Positions 35,401 to 44,581 of a stretch of 58,699 nt of DNA are shown one piece after another. The notes below the pieces were generated by a model, which was given only the letters and a program-made list of their open reading frames with translations, was not told the DNA's origin and ran no database searches. The translations under genes and the position numbers were made by a program. Position 1 is the first letter of the stretch. Every line of letters starts with the position of its first letter. Origin of the DNA: Caldifarciminota bacterium SM23_42 (GTDB lineage Bacteria > Hydrothermota > Tepidihabitantia > SM23-42); NCBI GenBank assembly GCA_001303785.1, contig LJUJ01000012.1, positions 1-58,699 on the forward strand, in the 5' to 3' direction.

Positions 35401-35811
35401 ATGAGGCGAATTATGGCTATTGACTATGGCAGGAAGAGGGTCGGTGTGGCGATCACGGATCCGCTGTGTACGATTGCGCAGCCGTTGATGACCATTAGGC
35501 ACAAATCGGATTTTGACTTGATAAAACGACTTAAGTGTCTTGCAGTGGAAAATGATGTCGGATTGATTCTTTTTGGCAATCCACTTTCTATGAAGGGAGA
35601 GCCGACCGAAATGTCCCAGGAGATAGAACGCTTTGTGAAGAAATTGAAAAGACTCATCGACATTGAGGTAAAGCTGTGGGACGAACGTCACGTAAGTAAG
35701 TACGCGGTGAACAAACTGAAAGGTATGGGTCTGGGTAGCAGAAAGGAAGTCATCGATCGGGTTGCCGCGTCCATTATTTTAGAAGAGTTTCTCGAATCGA
35801 AGAGAGTTTAG
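35401..35811 (+). CDS. ruvX: Holliday-junction resolvase-like / pre-16S rRNA nuclease RuvX (YqgF)
   Basis: 136 residues. RNase H fold: MAIDYGRKRVGVAITD with the first catalytic Asp, LILFGNPLSMKGEPT with the conserved GNP loop, and ELKLWDERHVS-type strand plus DRVAASIILEEFL at the end with the last acidic residues. Two starts are possible: ATG 35401, about 4 bases after the predicted transcript start, or ATG 35413 with GAGG six bases upstream. Stop is followed immediately by mltG. Confidence 0.92.
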   Translation: MRRIMAIDYGRKRVGVAITDPLCTIAQPLMTIRHKSDFDLIKRLKCLAVENDVGLILFGNPLSMKGEPTEMSQEIERFVKKLKRLIDIEVKLWDERHVSKYAVNKLKGMGLGSRKEVIDRVAASIILEEFLESKRV

Positions 35812-36768
35812 ATGAGTAAAAAATATCTCTTGATTGCGCTTGCCGTGTTAATCATCGTCGCTTGGTGGCAACCTCTGAACTTTGGCCAAACCGAAGTGAC
35901 GATTCCCGGTGATGTGAGTGCTCGCGAAATTGCACACTTCTTGGCTTATCAGCGTATTGTCCGCAATGTCGAAGAATTTCTTTTTTGGTTGAAAATAACG
36001 GGGCGTGAGAGGAATCTGAAATCAGGTACCTATGAATTACACAAGTACAAGAACCCTCTCTATGTAATTGGTCGGCTCGCCAGTGGAGGAAAATCAGAGA
36101 TCGTCGTCACGTTACCCGAGGGATTAACAATGTATGAGACCGCTCGGATTCTAGCTGAACGCGGATTGGTAGATGAGAATCGATTCCTTGAGTTGTGTCA
36201 TGACGAGAAGTTCATAAATGAAATAGGCCTCAAGGTACCTTCTCTGGAGGGCTACTTTTTTCCTGATACCTACTCGTTTAGCAGATTACAGAATGAGGCG
36301 GCAATCATCACGACATTTACAAGGAATTTCTTTAGCCGCATCGCCAAGATTGGCTTAATGGATAACGATTCACTGCACCAGGTGATAATACTCGCCTCGA
36401 TTGTTGAGAAGGAGGCGAAATATGAAGACGAAAGGCCAATCATTGCGAAGGTATTTCTCAATCGACTAAAGTCAAGACGTCCCTTGGAGTCGTGTGCTAC
36501 GATCTTCTTTATATTGAAAGTGAAGGACCCGCTAACCACGTCCCAAAGACTCACCGACCGCGATCTGCAAATCGGCTCACCGTACAACACGTATTTACAC
36601 CTTGGGTTACCACCAGGTCCGATATGTTCGCCGGGCGAGAGTGCGATAACGGCGGTGATGTCGCCGGCCGATGTTGATTATCTATACTTCGTTGCCAAGG
36701 GCGATGGGCGGCACCATTTTTCGCGCACATACAGAGAACATATGGCGGCAAAGGATACATACCAATGA
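35812..36768 (+). CDS. mltG: Endolytic murein transglycosylase MltG (YceG-like)
   Basis: 318 residues. One N-terminal transmembrane helix (KKYLLIALAVLIIVAWWQ), a LysM-like segment (PEGLTMYETARILAERGL), SLEGYFFPDTYSF, and the catalytic IILASIVEKEAKYEDE with the conserved Glu. GLPPGPICSPGESAI and the SRTYREH ending are typical. Cleaves nascent glycan strands and sets their length. The usual LQ-x-DPT motif is replaced by LESCATIFF, an unusual substitution near the active site. ATG 35812 directly follows ruvX; a 4-base overlap joins it to the first cyclase-like gene. Confidence 0.92.
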   Translation: MSKKYLLIALAVLIIVAWWQPLNFGQTEVTIPGDVSAREIAHFLAYQRIVRNVEEFLFWLKITGRERNLKSGTYELHKYKNPLYVIGRLASGGKSEIVVTLPEGLTMYETARILAERGLVDENRFLELCHDEKFINEIGLKVPSLEGYFFPDTYSFSRLQNEAAIITTFTRNFFSRIAKIGLMDNDSLHQVIILASIVEKEAKYEDERPIIAKVFLNRLKSRRPLESCATIFFILKVKDPLTTSQRLTDRDLQIGSPYNTYLHLGLPPGPICSPGESAITAVMSPADVDYLYFVAKGDGRHHFSRTYREHMAAKDTYQ

Positions 36769-39182
36769 TTGAAAAAGGTCTTGAAGAAAGCGTGATTCGT
36801 GAGACTCCGTATTACGAGAAACTGCGCGCGACATACCGCGATAGTGCAAACTTCAAGAGGTATTTTAACATCTTAAAGAGAGTTGCACGGCGGGATCCGT
36901 TCATAGAGAAATTAGAAAAGAACGGCGGAAAAGAATTGGTATATCTTGGCAGAAGGATTTACACCCTTCAGGATGATTTCGTCTTGAATTACATTGAGTT
37001 CCTGCGCGACGAGTCACAAATAGAACGCTGGGATAAATTCTTTGAAAGATACAGTCAGCATATATTCGATATTTATGAGGACTTTGTGAATGGTATTAGT
37101 GCCAACGTGGTTATATTCGAGATCGCGAACCGTAAGTTACTCCGTGACATTCTCACTAAGAGAACGCTGAAGGCATCCCTCGATACGAAAACGCTGATCG
37201 CCGAACGATGTGGTACAGTGGTGAATCATCTTTTCAATTATATACGGAATTCATTGACGAAACGTACGGTGGTAGTCGATAACATGATTGTCGATTCGTA
37301 CGAGCACATTCCCTTCGTTCCCAAGACGAGCAATATTGAGACGATGAGGATACTCAGTCAGTCTCTAAAGAAGAAAGGACTCCCCGAACCAATATTCAGC
37401 GCGATTCTTAAAGGAATGACACGTTCCTACTACGCTGATGAGAAGTTGAGAATAATCGAAGCGATAGCTAAATTGCCTTCGCTGACCAAAAAGGCGATAA
37501 GTGACATCTTTGAGTCACAATTTTTCTATCCGGATGAGCAGACGTTAACCGAGATCATCGATGCGCTGCAAAAACGTGGGCGTAAGTTGATGGCCGACGT
37601 CACTAGCAAGAAAAAGAACATAGAAGAAAAGATGCAGAACATTAGGAGAAAGATAACGGATACGACAAACATCATGAGTGATAGTCTGATAAACCTTGCC
37701 GAAGACTTCTCGACCGAGGAAGCCATCGAAAACATGGTGAAACGGTTACATCGAAATGTGATAGGCAATGCTTACGACCTGAAGATTCTAAAATGGGAAT
37801 ATCAAGAATGTCAGGACAAAGAAAATAACCTTAAGGATATCATGCGCTTCAAGCCCGCGGATCTTACCAGGCTTGTCGTCAAGGAAGAATGGGACCCATA
37901 CATAATGCAGGTGCTTCATAGACATGATGAGGTAGCAGATGACAAGCTGCAGTTGATACTCAAGGACGCGGCCAATGATATTAAACATGATGAAGCTGCA
38001 CAACAGATTATGAATCAGTACCGGATGGCGGCTTTCCTCAAAGAGAAATATGATAGCCATCAGATCATGGATAGATTCAACAAGATTGTCGACGAAGTAA
38101 TCACGCCACTTGTGAAATCAATAATATTAGAGGAACTGGTTGACTATTACCCGAAACTATCAGAGATAACGACAACCGAGGGTATTCGTTTCTTGGGCGA
38201 GGAGGCTGCAGCGGGGCGTGTTTCGATGATTGAGAAGGATATAAATGTCACATCATCCGAAGAATCTGCCTCGGACGTGAATGTACTACGTTACAAGAAT
38301 TTGGTTTCGGTCCTGGTGTATGACATAAGGGGATCGACGTTCATGGGCGCGAAATTGCTGAATGCCGAGAAGGAGAGTGCAATACGAAATCTATTTCAAG
38401 AATCGATGCTCTTCGTAGCCGAGAAATATGGAGGTATTCCAATCAAAGATACCGGCGATGGTGGTGTGATATTCTTCGCACGGAATCACTACGACATAAA
38501 GGATGAGAAGACCTTACGTCCGGAAACTGGAAATGTGTTACCGGCGGTGCGTTGCGCAATTGAGATGGTGCAGGAGGCGAAGTTATTTGTACAGAAAAAT
38601 ATCCACCGGTATGGAGACTGGTTCCGTGACGTCCAGGAACGGGAGATTGACTTTGAAGGAGCCGCCTATGCCAAGCTTCCACCTTCATATCAGTCAATAT
38701 TCCAGGTGGGAATAGGTCTTGCCTCGGGTTACTATCCGCGCGAAGTATATTTGGACAAGAATGCGTTTGGTGAGCATGACTTGACAGGAATGCTCGTTCG
38801 CGAAGCGAATCTGTATTCTACGGTAAAGGCGAAAGGAAAATCAACCGTGATATGTGACGACGCAACGGTCTACAATGTTTTGCTGAATGTTGACCGATTT
38901 TCCTTTTTGAACGAGGCTGGGTTGCGTATTGACCCGGTACAGCTTAACATCCAGCAGGCTTTGGAGTATTGGATAAGACAGAGAACAACGCGTAAAGGAT
39001 TCATTCTTGACATCTTTAAGATATTTGTTGCAAGATTTGGCCGCGAGATGGCGGATACGGAAAACTTGAAGATCGTACTGGATGACAGTGATATTGTTAT
39101 TAACGATGGTATCGACGTTCAACTTAAGAAAATGGAGCGTAGCAAAATGCTTTTTGAGTTGTACGCGGAGGTAGTGAAATGA
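36765..39182 (+). CDS. Class III nucleotidyl-cyclase-like protein, long helical N-terminus (A)
   Basis: 805 residues, no membrane segment or signal peptide. Residues ~1-500 are mostly helical with coiled-coil stretches (SKKKNIEEKMQNIRRKI). Residues ~510-720 are a class III adenylate/guanylate cyclase domain: Asp520 in LVYDIRGST and Asp565 in GDGG are the two metal ligands, Lys561 in IKDTGD sits at the purine-selecting Lys, and FQVGIGLASG is the next core strand. The region equivalent to V-N-x-A-x-R reads LVREANLYST (677-686), so the transition-state Asn and Arg are not in place. An extra ~60 residues sit between the GDGG hairpin and GIGLASG. Paralogue of the next gene, overlapping it by 4 bases. 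Confidence 0.75.
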   Translation: MIEKGLEESVIRETPYYEKLRATYRDSANFKRYFNILKRVARRDPFIEKLEKNGGKELVYLGRRIYTLQDDFVLNYIEFLRDESQIERWDKFFERYSQHIFDIYEDFVNGISANVVIFEIANRKLLRDILTKRTLKASLDTKTLIAERCGTVVNHLFNYIRNSLTKRTVVVDNMIVDSYEHIPFVPKTSNIETMRILSQSLKKKGLPEPIFSAILKGMTRSYYADEKLRIIEAIAKLPSLTKKAISDIFESQFFYPDEQTLTEIIDALQKRGRKLMADVTSKKKNIEEKMQNIRRKITDTTNIMSDSLINLAEDFSTEEAIENMVKRLHRNVIGNAYDLKILKWEYQECQDKENNLKDIMRFKPADLTRLVVKEEWDPYIMQVLHRHDEVADDKLQLILKDAANDIKHDEAAQQIMNQYRMAAFLKEKYDSHQIMDRFNKIVDEVITPLVKSIILEELVDYYPKLSEITTTEGIRFLGEEAAAGRVSMIEKDINVTSSEESASDVNVLRYKNLVSVLVYDIRGSTFMGAKLLNAEKESAIRNLFQESMLFVAEKYGGIPIKDTGDGGVIFFARNHYDIKDEKTLRPETGNVLPAVRCAIEMVQEAKLFVQKNIHRYGDWFRDVQEREIDFEGAAYAKLPPSYQSIFQVGIGLASGYYPREVYLDKNAFGEHDLTGMLVREANLYSTVKAKGKSTVICDDATVYNVLLNVDRFSFLNEAGLRIDPVQLNIQQALEYWIRQRTTRKGFILDIFKIFVARFGREMADTENLKIVLDDSDIVINDGIDVQLKKMERSKMLFELYAEVVK

Positions 39183-41446
39183 ACAAGCACAGCGTGAGCG
39201 TTGTCCAGGATTTTGTCGAGAAGAAGAGTAACTACTTCAGTATAATCACAAGGAGATTCGTCAGCGAAGAAAAATACAAAGAGAATCTTTCGGCAGTCGA
39301 GCAAGGGTTGGTATGTTTGGGAATCGCCAAGGATACGATCAAAGTATTCGAAAAGCGAAGCAACTTCATTATCTATCTCGGGCAAAAGCTGACCAAGTAC
39401 GAAGGTTATGAGCTGCCTCTCTATATCGGACATAAGAAAAAAGGTTTACCCATTCCCGAGGCCTTGGTCGAAAAATGTCCTACGGAAGTCACGGCATTGA
39501 TTGAACAAGTAAGCGGGCGCAAGCATATAAATGAGTACAGCAAAGAACTTCGTCAGGATGCGCTTTCTACGGAAATCTTGTTGGCAATACATAGCAGTAT
39601 TGTCGCCGCACGGGTTGAGACATTATTGCCCGATCTGTTGTCCGATGTCGAGCGACTTGGTTTTGCTAGCATCAAGGAGGCGTTAGGGAAAATACCTTCG
39701 ATCTATTTAGAGTATCTGTCACCGACATCGTTAGCAAAGCTATTAAAAAAACTTGCGGGGATGCTACGTGATTTGAAGGGTAAAATGGAGGGGGAGCTCA
39801 AGAGTATTGATCTGTATGCAACACGTATACGCGAGCAACTGGAGGGTCTTTATCTTGAGACTCATCAGGGGTTGCGTGATATAATCGAAAACGACGTCGT
39901 GCAAGGTACGGATACAAATATTATCACCCAGAAAGTATCGAACCTCTTTTCCAGATTGGATCGAATGTTCTTGGGTAATATTTATCATCTTAAGGATTAT
40001 CAAAGAAGAAAGAGAGACATACTTGATAATCTGGGACAGGAAGAAGGGTTCAAGCGCCAGGCCGAGAAACGATCCGTTGAACTAAGAAAGCCGCTCAGTG
40101 AATTGTATGATGAATACATGTTCATACGTAAATTCGGACCTTTGACAAAAGATGAGAACAGGAATTTTCAGAAGTTGTTGACGCAGGAATTGGAAGGTCT
40201 TTATCGTAAGAAGAGCCGAAGCGTATCGCTGCTCAAGAAATTTGAAAGGAGAGGTCTTATTTCAGTTGACCTCGATATTGATACGTTGATCGAAACCTAT
40301 CATTCATTCATGAAGAAAATAATCATCCCGGAATACGTTGGACATTGTTTGCTTGATCTGGTTAGCTGTTTGCCGCCCGCCGACGACGAAGCTCAGAGAG
40401 TGGCGATTGATATGGCGAACCTGAAGACCGTTTTCTTAGCCGGACAGAATATTCTGCAATTAATAGAGAAGGATGATGAGTATCCACGCGAAGTCGTTGA
40501 ATATGTCAACAAATGCCGCAAGTGTGCTACAATACTGGTGTACGACATACGGGGTTCTTCTTATATGGGCATTAAACTGAACGACGCGGTCAAGGAGCAG
40601 AGGATTAAATACAAGTTTGCCAAAGAAATGGCACAGGTCGTGAAGAAATACGAGGGATTTCTGCTCAAGGACACGGGAGATGGTGGTCTGGTATGGTTCT
40701 CTGAGAATTCTGGTTCTTTGTACAATTATCTGTACACGGAATCGGTGACCGGGAAGGGAACCAAGCTACGTTATTCAATATGTTCAGGCGGTGAGTGTGA
40801 TATCATACCGGCCACTGATGCCGCGCGTCGAGCCATACTATGTGCTCGTGATATGGTAATGCGGGCCGAGGAATTCGTGCGCGCGAATTTTGTGCACTAT
40901 CGCGAGTGGTTTGCCGACGTCGCCGAACGGACACTGGAACTCGACGGCATAACCTACGCATTGCTGCCGCCTGAATTCAAGAGTCTATTCCGTATCGGAA
41001 TCGGTATCGCTTCAGGCGTGCCCGACCGGGATGTTATATTTGCAGCTAACTCCTATGGTGACCCTGACCTCGTCGGACCTATTTTGTCTGATGCGAGTCT
41101 CTACTCAAGGGAAAGGCAACCCGGCCGTTCCGTGATCATATGCGATCTACCGACTCTGTTGAATCTCATTCTGAACGTTGAAAACTTCGAATATCCGATC
41201 GAAGAAAAGGATTTTGAGAAGTACTGCAAAACCCTTGAGGGATTGCGTAAGACAACACATGGGTATTGCCTCTCGGACCTTAAAATATCGATTCTCCCAA
41301 AAGGAATTCACTTCTTAGGAGAATTGAACAAGAATAAGGCAATAATTGATGCACGCATCGATGATTTCATGATTGATGAACACCGTAATCTCTACGACGA
41401 TGATAAGAGGAGAATTAAGATGTTATACGAAGTCTTAACTCTCTAA
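39179..41446 (+). CDS. Class III nucleotidyl-cyclase-like protein, long helical N-terminus (B)
   Basis: 755 residues, paralogue of the preceding protein and equally soluble. Helical N-terminal half with coiled coils (RRKRDILDNLGQEEGFKRQA). Cyclase-like domain from ~450: Asp456 in LVYDIRGSS, Lys497 and Asp501 in LKDTGDGG, FRIGIGIASG. The catalytic-helix segment reads GPILSDASLYSRER, again without the canonical Asn/Arg arrangement. Both proteins share a ~50-residue tail ending in MLFELYAEV / MLYEVLTL. Sequence-level identity is low outside the cyclase motifs, which suggests an old duplication into non-identical partners and possibly a heterodimer. Overlaps the next gene by one base. Confidence 0.75.
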   Translation: MNKHSVSVVQDFVEKKSNYFSIITRRFVSEEKYKENLSAVEQGLVCLGIAKDTIKVFEKRSNFIIYLGQKLTKYEGYELPLYIGHKKKGLPIPEALVEKCPTEVTALIEQVSGRKHINEYSKELRQDALSTEILLAIHSSIVAARVETLLPDLLSDVERLGFASIKEALGKIPSIYLEYLSPTSLAKLLKKLAGMLRDLKGKMEGELKSIDLYATRIREQLEGLYLETHQGLRDIIENDVVQGTDTNIITQKVSNLFSRLDRMFLGNIYHLKDYQRRKRDILDNLGQEEGFKRQAEKRSVELRKPLSELYDEYMFIRKFGPLTKDENRNFQKLLTQELEGLYRKKSRSVSLLKKFERRGLISVDLDIDTLIETYHSFMKKIIIPEYVGHCLLDLVSCLPPADDEAQRVAIDMANLKTVFLAGQNILQLIEKDDEYPREVVEYVNKCRKCATILVYDIRGSSYMGIKLNDAVKEQRIKYKFAKEMAQVVKKYEGFLLKDTGDGGLVWFSENSGSLYNYLYTESVTGKGTKLRYSICSGGECDIIPATDAARRAILCARDMVMRAEEFVRANFVHYREWFADVAERTLELDGITYALLPPEFKSLFRIGIGIASGVPDRDVIFAANSYGDPDLVGPILSDASLYSRERQPGRSVIICDLPTLLNLILNVENFEYPIEEKDFEKYCKTLEGLRKTTHGYCLSDLKISILPKGIHFLGELNKNKAIIDARIDDFMIDEHRNLYDDDKRRIKMLYEVLTL

Positions 41447-42837
41447 TGCAAGTATTGGTATACGACCCGGACCGTCTTAGACTGAGCACCATTTCACGAA
41501 ATCTGCGTGAATTGGGGTTGACTAACACAACTGTTTCCAGCATTAATGAATTGCGTAAGACAATTCAGAAGAAGCAATTCGATATTATGATTCTCGATGA
41601 AACTGCGTTGGGATTGTTGGATCAGTTCAAGAAGCAACATGGCGAAGTGCCGATCATAGTGGTTGCCGAAAGGAATTCGATCGTGAATTATGAACGGGCA
41701 ATTTTCGCCGGCATCGCAGGATTGTTGCTTCGCCCGTACCGCCGTGATTTTCTGCTCAGAGTGGTCGACAAGGCGATGAAGAGAAGGAACGAGATCATAT
41801 GTAATCGGCAAACGGTGTTGTCTCTCAGGTGGAAGGTACAAGTACTTCAGACTCTCAATGAAGTAGTGCAGGCAATCAATTCATCTCTCAAGCCCAAGGA
41901 GATTCTCAACACGATTATGGTGAAGGCGGCAGAACTGATAAGGGCGGAAGGCTGGTCGGTGTTGCTACTCGACGAGAATACTAATGAACTTGTCTTTGAG
42001 GCGGCTTCGGGAAAGGCTGGCAAGAAGCTCCTGGGCATGAGATTGAAGATCGGACAAGGAGTTGCCGGCTGGGTAGCACGTTACGGGCAGTCCTTGATTG
42101 TTCCAGATGTCACAAAGGACCCTAGATTTTATTCCGGCGTCGATAAGAGGACAAAATTTACCACGAAATCGGTTCTCTGTGTGCCGATGAAGAGCAGCGA
42201 TAGGATTATCGGAGTCGTTGAAGTTGTCAATAAGGTTGGCGGTGAGCAATTCACTCAGGATGACTACGAGATATTCGAGAACGTAGTAGCCCACCTGACG
42301 ATTGCGCTTGAGAAGGCGCGAATGTATCGAAAAATGGAGGAGGCAAGCCAGGTTGACGATCTGACACAATTATACAATACACGCTACTGTAATCACTTTC
42401 TGGATAACTTCCTGCTCGAGAGAAAGGAAACACGGGGTATCATTTCACTGATATTTCTCGACATCGATTTCTTTAAACTCGTTGATGACAACTTTGGACA
42501 TTTGGTGGGCAGTGAAACGCTAAAAATCGTAGGTGAGAGAATGTCTCGCGTCGTACGCAAGAACGATGTGATCGTGCGCTACGGTGGTGATGAGTACATT
42601 GTGTTGCTGCCCAATACCGACAAAAAAACCGCCGCAATCATTGCGGAGCGTATCAGAAAAGAGATAAGCCGTGAGCCATTTTACGCATTTGGCAATAAGA
42701 AATTCAACATCGCCGTGACCTTGGGTGTCGCGACATATCCGGATGATGCCAAGACCCGTGACGAACTGATCGGTAAGGCAGATCGGGCCATGTATGAAGG
42801 TAAGATGTCCGGGCGCAACAAGGTCGTACTCGCCTAG
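41446..42837 (+). CDS. REC-GAF-GGDEF diguanylate cyclase
   Basis: 463 residues. Residues 1-115: receiver domain with acidic Asp7/Asp9 and phospho-acceptor Asp51 (MILDE); the usual Lys of the K-P pair is Arg96-Pro97. Residues ~130-285: GAF domain (ILNTIMVKAAELIRAEGWSV, GQGVAGWVARYGQ, SVLCVPMKSSDRIIGVVEVV). Residues ~300-463: GGDEF domain with DDLTQLYNTRY, FLDIDFFKLVDDNFGH and GGDEY at 380-384. RKND five residues before it is an intact RxxD inhibitory c-di-GMP site. The active-site Phe is Tyr. Probably makes c-di-GMP. Translationally linked to the two cyclase-like genes. Confidence 0.92.
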   Translation: MQVLVYDPDRLRLSTISRNLRELGLTNTTVSSINELRKTIQKKQFDIMILDETALGLLDQFKKQHGEVPIIVVAERNSIVNYERAIFAGIAGLLLRPYRRDFLLRVVDKAMKRRNEIICNRQTVLSLRWKVQVLQTLNEVVQAINSSLKPKEILNTIMVKAAELIRAEGWSVLLLDENTNELVFEAASGKAGKKLLGMRLKIGQGVAGWVARYGQSLIVPDVTKDPRFYSGVDKRTKFTTKSVLCVPMKSSDRIIGVVEVVNKVGGEQFTQDDYEIFENVVAHLTIALEKARMYRKMEEASQVDDLTQLYNTRYCNHFLDNFLLERKETRGIISLIFLDIDFFKLVDDNFGHLVGSETLKIVGERMSRVVRKNDVIVRYGGDEYIVLLPNTDKKTAAIIAERIRKEISREPFYAFGNKKFNIAVTLGVATYPDDAKTRDELIGKADRAMYEGKMSGRNKVVLA

Positions 42838-42883
42838 ATGAGTTCTTTGGATAATTCACCCGATACTTTCTGAAAGCTTGGTA

Positions 42884-42911
42884 TTGAAAATGTCCATTTT
42901 TTCTGTATAAT
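42884..42911 (+). promoter_or_regulatory. Promoter of the CBS-antiporter operon
   Basis: TTGAAA (42884-42889), 16-base spacer, TATAAT (42906-42911), then 6 bases (ATATTC) to ATG 42918. No ribosome site fits, so the mRNA is predicted to be leaderless. Confidence 0.75.
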
Positions 42912-42917
42912 ATATTC

Positions 42918-43406
42918 ATGGATATCGAAAAACTTTCGGTCGCATCGGTGATGAGACAAGATGCGCCTACAGTCAAACCTTCGACTACCTTACAACAACT
43001 GATCGAGTTTATGCGTAAGACTAATCAATATATGCTGCCGGTCGTTGATGATGACAACATTCTCTTGGGAATCGTGAACTACCGAGGCATTCTGAACATC
43101 TTCCGACCCTTTTCCAAGTCGGTCAGCGAAATAGTCGAACGAATGCCTTTTGTCGAAAAAAACGCTGATGAAGATTTGAATCTAGAACTCTCACCCGAAA
43201 TGGGAACGCTGATTCTGGTTGCTGATATCATCAACACCAATTTTGTCTCGATCGAAGAAACTAGTACAGTTCGTGAAGCACGACGCTTGATGAGACTGCA
43301 CAATATAGAAACCCTACCCGTTGTTTCAGATAAGAAGCTAATGGGTGTTTTGTCGTTGCTTGACATTCTTGTCTACATCTTCAAAGAGCACGATATCCTA
43401 AAGTGA
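42918..43406 (+). CDS. CBS-domain pair protein
   Basis: 162 residues made of two CBS domains: VASVMRQDAPTVKPSTTLQQ ... LPVVDDDNILLGIV, and TNFVSIEETSTVREARRLM ... LPVVSDKKLMGVLSL. Such pairs bind adenine nucleotides and regulate attached or neighbouring proteins. Its stop overlaps the GTG start of the first antiporter (GTGA), so a role as nucleotide sensor for the antiporters is a reasonable inference. Start fixed by the -10 box 6 bases upstream. Confidence 0.9.
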   Translation: MDIEKLSVASVMRQDAPTVKPSTTLQQLIEFMRKTNQYMLPVVDDDNILLGIVNYRGILNIFRPFSKSVSEIVERMPFVEKNADEDLNLELSPEMGTLILVADIINTNFVSIEETSTVREARRLMRLHNIETLPVVSDKKLMGVLSLLDILVYIFKEHDILK

Positions 43407-44581
43407 ATAGTCTGCTCAGCGCCGGTCTGATATTACTGTTGGGATTTGTCGGCGCGCGCCTGTTGAAGCTAATTCGTTTGCCTAATGTAACCGCATTCCT
43501 TCTAGTCGGCATTCTTATTGGACCCCATATATTGAATTTAGTTACACCCGATATTTTCACGGCTTCGGAGTTTTTCTCCAACTTAGTATTAGGCATAATT
43601 GCGTTCAGCCTGGGTGAGAATTTCCGTTTAGACAAAATTCGAGTGGGCATGAAGCAGGTCATGTGGATTTCGATCGTCGCTGCTTTGGGTGCTTGGGTTC
43701 TGGTTTCGGCGGCGTTGATCATCTACTTTGTGACCATCGAGATACCCATATATCCGGCTATTGTGCTCGGTGCAGCTGCTTCTGCCACTGCCCCGGCGGC
43801 TACGGTTTTAGTTATTCGAGAATACCGTGCCAGCGGCATGCTAACAGAACTCTTGCTAAAAGTGGTGGCGATTGATGATGCCTGGTGTCTCATTTTTGCC
43901 GCCATGGCTATTGCCGCCGGTAATGCAATGCGTGCGGAAGTATTTCAAATGTCAATTGTTTTTGCAGGATTGGGCGAAATCTTTGGCGCGCTTTTGATTG
44001 GCGGTATATTAGGATACATCTCCTCGCGACTGAGTAAGTTTGTTCGGACGAGAGAAGAACTTCTGATATACACTCTAGGCTTGGTGCTTTTCAACGTAGG
44101 ACTCTCAATTGCGTTGGAAGTGTCGGTACTTCTGTCATCCATGATGATGGGTCTCGTCATGGTCAATATGGCGCGTGAAAACTATAAGTTTTTTGAAGTG
44201 TTGCGTTCCGTAGATACGCCGCTTTACCTCGCTTTTTTCATCATATCTGGTGCTCATCTGGATTTTGGCATACTCTACAAGATGGGTATTGCCGGAATTC
44301 TCTACGTGACGTTTCGTACAATTGGCAAAGTGTATGGAGCAAAGTTGGGCGCGCGAATAAGCGATGCACCAGAAGCCGCCGGAAGGTGGTTGGGGTTGAG
44401 CCTGGCACCGCAGGCAGGTGTTGCACTGGGCATTGGGCTTGTAGCCAAAACAGCCTTTCCTGAATATGGTGACTACATCTTTACCATAATCGCGGCAACT
44501 TCGGTCATATTTGAGCTGGTCGGACCGCTTCTCACAAAATATAGCCTCATGAGGGCTGGGGAGATAGCATCAACTGAATAG
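43403..44581 (+). CDS. Cation:proton antiporter (CPA2/KefB-like), copy 1
   Basis: 392 residues, 11-13 membrane segments. Starts at GTG 43403 overlapping the CBS stop. Family features: LGFVGARLLKLIRLPNVTAF in helix 1-2, GIIAFSLGENFRL, the Ala-rich GAAASATAPAATVLVIREYR stretch with KVVAIDDAW (the paired-Asp region of CPA2 ion sites), and GLSLAPQAGVALGIGLVAKT near the end. Lacks the C-terminal RCK/TrkA-N domain of KefB, which fits regulation by the separate CBS protein. Transported ion (Na+ or K+) cannot be told. Confidence 0.88.
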   Translation: MNSLLSAGLILLLGFVGARLLKLIRLPNVTAFLLVGILIGPHILNLVTPDIFTASEFFSNLVLGIIAFSLGENFRLDKIRVGMKQVMWISIVAALGAWVLVSAALIIYFVTIEIPIYPAIVLGAAASATAPAATVLVIREYRASGMLTELLLKVVAIDDAWCLIFAAMAIAAGNAMRAEVFQMSIVFAGLGEIFGALLIGGILGYISSRLSKFVRTREELLIYTLGLVLFNVGLSIALEVSVLLSSMMMGLVMVNMARENYKFFEVLRSVDTPLYLAFFIISGAHLDFGILYKMGIAGILYVTFRTIGKVYGAKLGARISDAPEAAGRWLGLSLAPQAGVALGIGLVAKTAFPEYGDYIFTIIAATSVIFELVGPLLTKYSLMRAGEIASTE

